From: Chromobacterium alkanivorans
Lineage (GTDB): Bacteria; Pseudomonadota; Gammaproteobacteria; Burkholderiales; Chromobacteriaceae
Assembly (NCBI RefSeq): GCF_016937655.1
Contig: NZ_JAFHKL010000004.1
Coordinates: 310,001 to 374,000 of the forward strand
DNA length: 64,000 bases
Direction: 5' to 3'
Both the position numbers and the translations under genes were made by a program. The number at the start of each line of letters is the position of its first letter. Positions within the stretch are counted from its first letter, which is position 1. This document shows positions 57,156-63,261 of the stretch, piece after piece. Below the pieces are notes generated by a model. It did not search any database. It was not told the origin of the DNA and saw only the letters and a program-made list of their open reading frames with translations.

Positions 57156-57935
57156 ATGAACGAAGCAAACGGCGATCCGCTCTGGTTCGCCATCCGGCAG
57201 GAAGCCGAACACGCCGCGCAAGACGAGCCGATGCTGGCCAGTTTCCTGCACATGACCGTACTGCGCCACAACACCCTGGAAGACGTGCTGGCCTTCCACC
57301 TGTCCAGCAAGCTCGCCAGCCCGGTGATGGACGCCCGCGCGCTGATGGAATTGTTCCGCGAGGCGCTGGACGCGGATCCGGCCATCAGCGCCGCCGCGCG
57401 CGCCGACATCAGCGCCTGCTTCGACCGCGACCCGGCCTGCGACAACTACTCCACCCCGCTGCTCTACTTCAAAGGCTTCCACGCCATCCAGTGCCAACGC
57501 ATCACCCACTGGCTGTGGCGTGAGGAACGCAAAACCCTGGCGCTGTTCCTGCAGAACCGCATCTCGGAAGTCACCGGCGCCGACATCCACCCGGCCGCGC
57601 GCATCGGCCAGGGCGTGATGCTGGACCACGGCACCGGCGTGGTGGTGGGCGAAACCGCCGTCATCGGCGACAACGTCTCGATGCTGCAGGGCGTCACCCT
57701 GGGCGGCACCGGCAAGGAACACGGCGACCGCCACCCCAAGATCGCCGACGGCGTGCTGATCGGCGCCAACACCTCCATTCTCGGCAATATCCAGGTGGGC
57801 GCCTGCGCCAAGATAGGCGCCGGCAGCGTGGTGCTGGAGGACGTGCCGGCCCACACCACCGTGGTCGGCGTGCCCGCCCGCGTGGTGGCCCGCGCCGAAG
57901 GCACCCCGGCTCTGGATATGGACCAGCGCGTATGA
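57156..57935 (+). CDS. cysE: Serine O-acetyltransferase CysE
   Basis: First step of cysteine synthesis. It has 259 residues. Helical N-terminal domain (about 1-140) with MLASFLHMTVLRHNTLEDVLAFHLSSKL (in parts), then a left-handed beta-helix: GVMLDHGTGVVVGETAVIGDNVSML, GVTLGGTGKEHGDRHPKI and GANTSILGNIQVGACAKIGAGSVV (in parts). The Asp-His catalytic pair is in LDHGTG and KEHGDRHP. The C-terminus ends near MDQRV and overlaps the next gene by four bases. Confidence 0.95.
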   Translation: MNEANGDPLWFAIRQEAEHAAQDEPMLASFLHMTVLRHNTLEDVLAFHLSSKLASPVMDARALMELFREALDADPAISAAARADISACFDRDPACDNYSTPLLYFKGFHAIQCQRITHWLWREERKTLALFLQNRISEVTGADIHPAARIGQGVMLDHGTGVVVGETAVIGDNVSMLQGVTLGGTGKEHGDRHPKIADGVLIGANTSILGNIQVGACAKIGAGSVVLEDVPAHTTVVGVPARVVARAEGTPALDMDQRV

Positions 57936-58735
57936 GCGCTGAGCGGGTCCACCTCGCCGTCGGCGACTCCGCCGCCGGCATGCTGAGCGCGCTGCGGCGC
58001 GACGGCCTGCTCGACGGCGAGGTGCTGCCCTTCATCGAAGACCTGAGCGCCGGCCCGCTGCTGGACGCCGACGCCATCGATCAGGGCCTGCGCCTGGCCT
58101 GGCACCAGCAGCTGCTGCAGGCCCAGCCCTGGCTGCCGGAATGCGAGGACGACTGGCTGCGCCGGCATCAGGCCGGCCGCAAGGCTTTGCTGCGGCTGCT
58201 GGAGCGGCCGCGGCCGCTCACCGTCTGGCAAGGCCGCAGCGCCGGCGAGCAACTGGCGCTGGCGCTGCTGGCCGAGCAACTGCCGGCGGACTGCCCCTTG
58301 GCCGTGGTCTCGGTCCCCGAGCCCCTTTGGCCGCGGGAAGAGAGCCTGGCGGAATGGAGCGTGGCCATGCTGCCGCTGGAACGTTTGCCCGCCGCCGGCG
58401 AACGGGCTCGTCCGCTGACGGCCGGAGAACGCGAAGCGCTGGCCGCGCAATGGCGCCATTGGCGCGAGCACGGCCAGGGCCTGCGCCGCCTGCAAGACGA
58501 TGACGTCGTCGAAGCGCCGCTGGACCGCTACGACGCGCTGCTGCTGGAACTGAGCGGCGAGCAGCCGCGCGCGGTGTCCCGCCTGGTCGGCGACGCCCTC
58601 GTCCACATCCGGGAAGCGCTGCTGTCCTCCGACATCCTGTTCTGGCGCGTCCAGCAGTTGCTGCGCGCGGGCCGGCTCCGCGCCGAGGCCCCGGCAGGCG
58701 ACGGCGCGCCCCCGCTCGTCCGCGCCGTCGGCTAA
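57932..58735 (+). CDS. DUF1835 domain protein
   Basis: 267 residues. N-terminal DUF1835 pattern VHLAVGDSAAGMLSALRRDGLLDGEVLPFIEDLSAGPL (in parts), and a C-terminal DUF3658-like part with DALVHIREALLSSDILFWRVQQLLRAGRL. Function unknown; family members are scattered across proteobacteria. Overlaps the cysE stop (ATGA). Confidence 0.85.
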   Translation: MSAERVHLAVGDSAAGMLSALRRDGLLDGEVLPFIEDLSAGPLLDADAIDQGLRLAWHQQLLQAQPWLPECEDDWLRRHQAGRKALLRLLERPRPLTVWQGRSAGEQLALALLAEQLPADCPLAVVSVPEPLWPREESLAEWSVAMLPLERLPAAGERARPLTAGEREALAAQWRHWREHGQGLRRLQDDDVVEAPLDRYDALLLELSGEQPRAVSRLVGDALVHIREALLSSDILFWRVQQLLRAGRLRAEAPAGDGAPPLVRAVG

Positions 58736-58787
58736 ACGCCTGGGCAAAGCCTCGCGCGCTTGGGCGAGACCAGGCGGAAACCGCTGA

Positions 58788-58927
58788 GAACCTGTTTACG
58801 ATCTGCTGCGCGTCGGCGATACGGCGTTGAAACCGAGCTCAAAATGCTCATGTACCACGAGTACATTCCGCTTTTTCGCTCGTTTTCGCCTTGTCTCGCC
58901 TTAGCTCGCGAGATCGTAAACACGTTC
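58788..58927. mobile_element. 140-bp miniature inverted-repeat element, copy 3
   Basis: Flanked by a perfect TGA duplication (58785-58787 and 58928-58930) in C-TGA-G context. Left end GAACCTGTTTACGATC; right end GATCGTAAACACGTTC, two mismatches to the left. Interior almost the same as copy 2. No ORF. Confidence 0.9.
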
Positions 58928-58930
58928 TGA

Positions 58931-59021
58931 GAAAGCGGAAAGTACAAGTGGAGCATGAGCATTTCGGCGCGGCCCCCACCGTGCCGCGTCTCACGACGCG
59001 CAGCGGCTCGTAAACAGCTTC
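58931..59021. mobile_element. Degraded inverted half-copy of the 140-bp element
   Basis: Starts directly after copy 3. AAGCGGAAAGTAC and GCATGAGCATTT match the reverse complement of the element centre (CTCATGTAC...TTCCGCTT). Then CGACGCGCAGC and CTCGTAAACAGCTTC match the reverse complement of its left end. It looks like half of a second element in the opposite orientation. Confidence 0.65.
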
Positions 59022-59169
59022 CAAGGCGGCGTTGCCGCGACGCTACACCCATCCCTCGAGACGGCGACCCATGCTTGGTGATGCCGGGAGGCGCGGGTAG
59101 AATCCCAGCCCTCGGCGCCTGCCCCGCCATTGAATGGCAGCGTCCTGCAATCCTCAGGAACCCCACCCC

Positions 59170-60012
59170 ATGAATGTCAGAGTTGTCGACTACCACGCGC
59201 CGGACGCGGCGGAACAATTCACCCGCTCGCTGCACGAAACCGGCTTCGGCGTGCTGGTCAACCATCCGATCCCGCAAAGCCTGGTGGAAAAGATCTACGC
59301 CGACTGGCTGGCCTTCTTCAACAGCCAGGCCAAATACGACTACGCTTTCTCGATGGAACGCCAGGACGGCTGGTTCTCCCCGGAGGTATCGGAAACCGCC
59401 AAGGGCGCAAGCCTGAAAGACATCAAGGAATACTTCCACATCTACCCGTGGGGCCGCGTGCCGCCGGAACTCAAGGCAGACGCCGACCGCTACTACGCCG
59501 TCGCCAACCAGCTGGCGCAGGAACTGCTGTCCTGGGTGCAGCAATACACCCCCGCCCATATCGCCGCCAGCTATACCGAACCGCTGTCCCACATGATCGC
59601 CGACAGCCAGAAAACCCTGCTGCGCGTGCTGCGCTACCCGCCGCTGACCGGCCGGGAACCGGCCGGCTCGCTGCGCGCCGCCGCCCACGGCGACATCAAT
59701 CTGCTGACCATCCTGCCCGCCGCCAACGAACCCGGCCTGCAAGTGCAGGACAAGCAGGGCGAGTGGCTGGACGTGCCCTGTGATTTCGGCACCCTGGTGG
59801 TCAATATCGGCGACATGCTGCAAGAGGCCTCCGGCGGTTACTACCCGTCCACCCAGCACCGCGTGGTCAACCCCAGCGGCGAAGGCGCGACCAAGAGCCG
59901 CATCTCGCTGCCGCTGTTCCTGCATCCGCGCCCGGAGGTGGTGCTGTCCGAGCGCTACACCGCGGACGGCTATTTGAACGAGCGCCTGCGCGAATTGGGC
60001 GTCAAACAGTAA
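59170..60012 (+). CDS. 2-oxoglutarate/Fe(II) dioxygenase, isopenicillin N synthase-like
   Basis: 280 residues. N-terminal DIOX_N-like part with FTRSLHETGFGVLVNHPIP, then the jelly-roll with iron ligands H-x-D in AAHGDINLLTIL and the distal His in STQHRVVNPS, and R-x-S in KSRISLPLFLHP for 2-oxoglutarate. All ligands present. Substrate unknown; bacterial members include gibberellin-type and ethylene-type oxidases, none of which can be claimed. I chose ATG 59170 (MNVRVVDYH). Confidence 0.9.
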   Translation: MNVRVVDYHAPDAAEQFTRSLHETGFGVLVNHPIPQSLVEKIYADWLAFFNSQAKYDYAFSMERQDGWFSPEVSETAKGASLKDIKEYFHIYPWGRVPPELKADADRYYAVANQLAQELLSWVQQYTPAHIAASYTEPLSHMIADSQKTLLRVLRYPPLTGREPAGSLRAAAHGDINLLTILPAANEPGLQVQDKQGEWLDVPCDFGTLVVNIGDMLQEASGGYYPSTQHRVVNPSGEGATKSRISLPLFLHPRPEVVLSERYTADGYLNERLRELGVKQ

Positions 60013-60020
60013 GCCTCCCC

Positions 60021-60050
60021 GCCGGCGGCGGCCTACGCGCCGCCGCCGGC
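60021..60050 (+). terminator. GC-rich hairpin after the dioxygenase gene
   Basis: GCCGGCGGCGGC-CTACGC-GCCGCCGCCGGC, perfect 12-bp stem nine bases after the stop. Only a weak T-run follows, so it may act as a barrier or processing hairpin more than a classical terminator. Confidence 0.5.
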
Positions 60051-60128
60051 CAGTCCTTAATCAACACCAACCCCCCATTAGCTTCACGCTATCGACCTGA
60101 ACGCAAGAATCAACTGGCGCACACAAAT

Positions 60129-60147
60129 GAGAATGACTATCATTCAA
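60129..60147 (+). promoter_or_regulatory. Fur-like box upstream of the DUF2061 gene
   Basis: GAATGA-CTA-TCATTC at 60131-60145 is a perfect 6-3-6 palindrome, preceded by GA, close to the Fur consensus GATAATGATAATCATTATC. It lies 26 bases before the start codon, in an AT-rich patch. It implies iron control of the small gene downstream; this has not been shown. Confidence 0.6.
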
Positions 60148-60172
60148 TAAATTCTCACCGTGGAGCCCAACC

Positions 60173-60403
60173 ATGCTCAAGACCATCACCTTCTCCATCT
60201 GCCATTTCACCGTCGCCTTCAGCGTGGCTTATCTGCTGACCGGCAACATCGGCGTCTCCAGCCTGCTGGCCCTGGTGGAGCCGCTGGTCAACACCGTGGC
60301 CTATTACTTCCACGAAAAAGTGTGGGACCGCATCCGCGGCCGCAAGGCCCAGACCGCCGAAACCGGCGCCGCCGGACACAACGCCCTGTTCCACCAACAC
60401 TGA
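60173..60403 (+). CDS. DUF2061 family small membrane protein
   Basis: 76 residues. Two hydrophobic segments, TFSICHFTVAFSVAYLLTG and SLLALVEPLVNTVAYYFHEKVWDRI; the LVEPLVNTVAYYFHEKVW pattern is the DUF2061 hallmark. Histidine-rich end (HNALFHQH). Function unknown. GTGGAGCC ribosome site upstream and a Fur-like box in the promoter region hint at a link to iron. Confidence 0.85.
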   Translation: MLKTITFSICHFTVAFSVAYLLTGNIGVSSLLALVEPLVNTVAYYFHEKVWDRIRGRKAQTAETGAAGHNALFHQH

Positions 60404-60475
60404 CGCCGTCGACGCCGCGCCCGCAGCCGGGCTCGGCCTTTGCTCCGCCTGCAGGCTTATCGCCATGCCAATGAA

Positions 60476-60506
60476 TTTCTGTGTTGACAGAAATTTCGGA
60501 AACAAA
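60476..60506 (+). promoter_or_regulatory. Operator repeat, copy 1, on the GbsR/MarR regulator's own promoter
   Basis: TTTCTGT-GTTG-ACAGAAA (60476-60493), then TTCGGAAACAAA. A 31-bp segment is repeated with two changes at 61119-61149. The palindrome overlaps the -35 hexamer TTGACA (60484-60489); with a 17-bp spacer follows TATTGT (60507-60512). The predicted start of RNA is about 60519-60520, at or next to the ATG, which suggests a leaderless mRNA. Confidence 0.75.
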
Positions 60507-60519
60507 TATTGTTAACGCC

Positions 60520-61047
60520 ATGGAACTGACACCCGTATCCCAACGCTTCGTGCTGCACTGGGGCGAAATGGGCACCCGCTGGGGCGTGAACCGCACCGTC
60601 GCTCAAATACACGCGCTGCTGTTCATCACCGGCCGCCCGCTGAACGCCGAAGAACTGGCCGACACCCTCACCGTGGCCCGCTCCAACGTCAGCAACAGCC
60701 TGAAAGAGCTGCAGAACTGGCAGCTGATCCGCACCGTGCACGTGCTGGGCGACCGTCGCGACCACTTCGAAACCTCCGGCGACGTCTGGGAACTGTTCCG
60801 CATCATCGTGGCCGAGCGGCAGCGCCGCGAAATCGAACCCACGCTGCTGGTGCTGAAGGAATGCATGGACAGCCCGGACTTCCAGCAGGAAAGCCCGCTG
60901 GCGCAGGAACGCATCCGCAACACCTGGCACTTCATGGAAACGCTGACCTCCTGGACCCGGGAAATGCTGCGCCTGTCCACCGCCACCCTGAGCCGGGTAT
61001 TGAAAATGGGCGCCAGCATTCAGAAGCTGCTGGGACGGGATAAATAA
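60520..61047 (+). CDS. GbsR/MarR family transcriptional regulator
   Basis: 175 residues. Winged helix-turn-helix in RTVAQIHALLFITGRPLNAEELADTLTVARSNVSNSLKELQNWQLIR (in parts, about 25-75), then a helical dimerisation tail. The pattern matches the GbsR-like group of MarR regulators. I chose ATG 60520 (MELTPVSQRF): a GTG at 60481 would put the operator palindrome and the -35 inside the gene. It lies between two copies of a 31-bp operator, and likely controls itself and the downstream four-gene operon. Confidence 0.88.
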   Translation: MELTPVSQRFVLHWGEMGTRWGVNRTVAQIHALLFITGRPLNAEELADTLTVARSNVSNSLKELQNWQLIRTVHVLGDRRDHFETSGDVWELFRIIVAERQRREIEPTLLVLKECMDSPDFQQESPLAQERIRNTWHFMETLTSWTREMLRLSTATLSRVLKMGASIQKLLGRDK

Positions 61048-61118
61048 ACTCGCCGCGCGCGGGCGGCGTCGGGCGGCTTGGAGCCGCCGGAATTCCCGCG
61101 AATTTTTTCGCCACCACA

Positions 61119-61149
61119 TTTCTGTTTTGACAGAAATTTCAGAAACAAA
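61119..61149 (+). promoter_or_regulatory. Operator repeat, copy 2, before the membrane operon
   Basis: TTTCTGT-TTTG-ACAGAAA (61119-61136) followed by TTCAGAAACAAA; 29 of 31 bases match copy 1. TTGACA is again present, but the position of the -10 is taken by the ribosome site GGAG, so the real promoter start may differ. Located 12 bases before the first gene of the operon. Confidence 0.7.
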
Positions 61150-61160
61150 GGAGAACCACC

Positions 61161-61523
61161 ATGAGCGGATTCATTACCAGCATGATCGTCGTGCCCCTGC
61201 TGTGCAGCCTGTTGTGCTGGTGGCTGTTGGCCGGCCCGCTGCAACAAGTGACCCAGGCGCTGTGCGAGCACGGCGCCGGCGGCCCGTTCTGGCAGCGCGC
61301 CTTCCTGATCCTGATTCTGGCCGGCCCCTTGCTGGCCGTGCTGCTGTTCGCGCCGGACGCCCCCTCCGCCTCCCTGTGGCTGGACATCCGCGGCATCCTG
61401 ATGTGGGCCTTGCTGGGCGTGGTCGCGCAGTTGCTGGTGCTGCTGCGCCTGGTCTGGCGGCAAGTCGCACCGCGCCCCATCGCGCGACAGACTCAGGCCG
61501 CGCCTCAGGAGGCCGCGCAATGA
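61161..61523 (+). CDS. Small membrane protein, first gene of the GbsR-linked operon
   Basis: 120 residues with three hydrophobic segments (SMIVVPLLCSLLCWWLLAGPL; FLILILAGPLLAVLLF; ILMWALLGVVAQLLVLLRL). Ends with a Gln/Ala-rich cytosolic tail. I do not recognise the family. GGAGAACCACC ribosome site. Overlaps the next gene by four bases, so it is translated with the SDR, DoxX-like and DUF2269 proteins. Confidence 0.82.
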   Translation: MSGFITSMIVVPLLCSLLCWWLLAGPLQQVTQALCEHGAGGPFWQRAFLILILAGPLLAVLLFAPDAPSASLWLDIRGILMWALLGVVAQLLVLLRLVWRQVAPRPIARQTQAAPQEAAQ

Positions 61524-62359
61524 AAATACTGCTCTTGGGCGGCGGCGGCTTCGTCGGCCGGCCGCTGCGCCAGCGGCTGGAACAAGACGGCCACCGCGTC
61601 AGCGCGCCCAGCCGCCGCCAGCTGGACTTGTGCCGCCCCCGCGCCGATTGGCGCCACTGGCTGGAAGACGTCGACGTGGTGGTCAACGCCGCCGGCCAGT
61701 TGCTGGACCGGCCGGCCGGCGCGCTGGAAGCCATTCACCACCTGGGACCGCTGCAACTGGCCAGCATGGCCTATCAGGCTGACGTGCGGCGCTGGGTGCA
61801 GCTGTCCGCCCTCGGCGCGGACCCGCAAGCGGACACCCTGTTCCTGGCCGGCAAGGGCCGCGGCGACGCCGCCCTGCTCGCCAGCGGACTGGAAGCGCGC
61901 ATCGCCCGCCCCTCGCTGATCTACGGCCCGCAAGGCGCCAGCAGCCGCCTGCTGCTGCTGCTGGCGCGGCTGCCCTTGTGGCTGCTGCCGGACGGCGGCG
62001 ATCAACGCATCCAGCCGGTGGCGCTCGGCGACGCGGTGGAGGGGCTGGCGCGGCTGGCTCTGGCCGACGACGCGCCGGAAGGCGTCGTCGATTTCGTCGG
62101 CGCCGAGGCGCTGACCCTGGCCGACTACCTGCGCCAATTGCGCCAACTGCAAGGCCTCTCGTCTCCGGCCTGCATCCTCAACCTGCCACCGCAAGCCAGC
62201 CGAGCGCTGGCGGCCTTGACCGAACGCTGGCCGTCCAGCCTGATCAGCCGCGACGCCCTGGCCATGCTGAACCGCGGCAGCTGCGGCGACCCGGCCGCGC
62301 TCGGCGCGCTGCTGCAGCGCGCGCCGCTGGCCAGCAGCCAATTCCGGGACGCGCCATGA
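61520..62359 (+). CDS. NAD(P)-binding SDR/epimerase-like protein (NDUFA9 type)
   Basis: 279 residues. Rossmann motif LLLGGGGFVGRPLRQRL, then VVNAAGQLLDRP, HHLGPLQLASMAYQADVRRWVQLSALGA and a later ARPSLIYGPQGASSRLL, as in atypical SDRs related to mitochondrial complex I subunit NDUFA9. The classical YxxxK pair is not evident (QLSALGADPQADTLFLAGKGRG carries K only), so it may bind NAD(P) without typical oxidoreduction. Middle of an overlapping four-gene operon. Confidence 0.88.
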   Translation: MKILLLGGGGFVGRPLRQRLEQDGHRVSAPSRRQLDLCRPRADWRHWLEDVDVVVNAAGQLLDRPAGALEAIHHLGPLQLASMAYQADVRRWVQLSALGADPQADTLFLAGKGRGDAALLASGLEARIARPSLIYGPQGASSRLLLLLARLPLWLLPDGGDQRIQPVALGDAVEGLARLALADDAPEGVVDFVGAEALTLADYLRQLRQLQGLSSPACILNLPPQASRALAALTERWPSSLISRDALAMLNRGSCGDPAALGALLQRAPLASSQFRDAP

Positions 62360-62724
62360 ATCCGTCCACCCGCGGCATCGAATACGCGCTAGCGGCGCTG
62401 TGGCTGTGGAGCGGCCTGCAACCGCCGCTCAGCGCCTGGGACGCGTCCGTCTCCTTGCTGCAGCGCTTGCCGCTGCCCGCCGACTGGGCCGCCCCGCTGT
62501 TTCTCGCCGCCTGCGGCCTGGACCTCGCCTTCGGCCTGTTGACCCTGTGGCGCCCTTGCCGCGCCTTGTGGTGGGCTCAAGCCGCCGCCGTCGCCGGCTA
62601 CAGCCTGACGCTGGCGTTCTGGCTGCCGGAAAACTGGCTGCACCCGTTCGCGCCCCTTGTGAAAAACCTGCCCATCCTGGCCATGCTGCTGTGGCTGGGC
62701 GCCCGCCGGGAGACTGCCGCATGA
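62356..62724 (+). CDS. DoxX-like membrane protein
   Basis: 122 residues, four hydrophobic segments: IEYALAALWLWSGLQPPL, AAPLFLAACGLDLAFGLLTLW, ALWWAQAAAVAGYSLTLAFW and LVKNLPILAMLLWLGA. The PLVKNLPILA motif matches the DoxX-like family that accompanies NDUFA9-like SDR proteins. Overlaps its neighbours by four bases on both sides. Confidence 0.82.
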   Translation: MNPSTRGIEYALAALWLWSGLQPPLSAWDASVSLLQRLPLPADWAAPLFLAACGLDLAFGLLTLWRPCRALWWAQAAAVAGYSLTLAFWLPENWLHPFAPLVKNLPILAMLLWLGARRETAA

Positions 62725-63188
62725 ACGCCTATCTCGTGGTCAAAACCCTGCACATCCTGTCCGCCACCCTGATGGTGGGCACCGGCTTCGGCTCCGCCTT
62801 CTACCTGTTCTTCGCCAACCGCGGCCGCCAGAGCGCGGCCCAGGCCGAGGTGGCGCGGCTGGTGGTGCGCGCCGACTGGTGGTTCACCACGCCGGCGGTG
62901 ATCTTTCAGCCGCTGTCCGGCCTGTGGCTGGCGCGGCAGGCCGGCTGGCCGCTCGCCAGCGGCTGGCTGCTCGCCTCCATCGGCTTGTTCCTGTTCGCCG
63001 GCCTGTGCTGGCTGCCGGTGCTGCGGCTGCAAACCCGGATGGCGGAGATGGCGCGCACGGCCGTGGCCGCCGGCCAGCCGCTGCCGGCGCGCTACTGGCG
63101 CTACGCCCGCTATTGGGAGTTCCTAGGCTATCCGGCCTTCCTTTCAATGCTAACAACATACTTTCTTATGGTGATAAAACCAGGATAG
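62721..63188 (+). CDS. DUF2269 family membrane protein
   Basis: 155 residues with four spans; MNAYLVVKTLHILSATLMVGTGFGSAFYLFFAN (in parts), WWFTTPAVIFQPLSGLWLA, and RYWEFLGYPAFLSMLTTYFLMVIKP. Histidine in LHILSATLMVGTG and the basic RYWRYARYWE loop are typical. Function unknown. Last gene of the operon. Confidence 0.87.
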   Translation: MNAYLVVKTLHILSATLMVGTGFGSAFYLFFANRGRQSAAQAEVARLVVRADWWFTTPAVIFQPLSGLWLARQAGWPLASGWLLASIGLFLFAGLCWLPVLRLQTRMAEMARTAVAAGQPLPARYWRYARYWEFLGYPAFLSMLTTYFLMVIKPG

Positions 63189-63261
63189 CAAGCCGAAATA
63201 CCGATAAAATGTTTAGTTTTTCATTATTCAAGCCATAATCATGGCCTGACCCCTCCGCAAT

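Larger units (their letters stand above)
58736..59169. other. Gene-free stretch holding two mobile element copies
   Basis: 434 bp between the DUF1835 gene and the dioxygenase. It holds copy 3 of the 140-bp element, an inverted degraded copy, and about 145 bp of leader for the dioxygenase in which I see no clear promoter. Confidence 0.7.

Noticed and set aside
12374-59021. The repeated elements as a CRISPR array or as REP sequences
   Set aside because: The copies are far apart and carry inverted ends with a 3-bp target duplication, not regularly spaced direct repeats with spacers. They are also longer than REP units.
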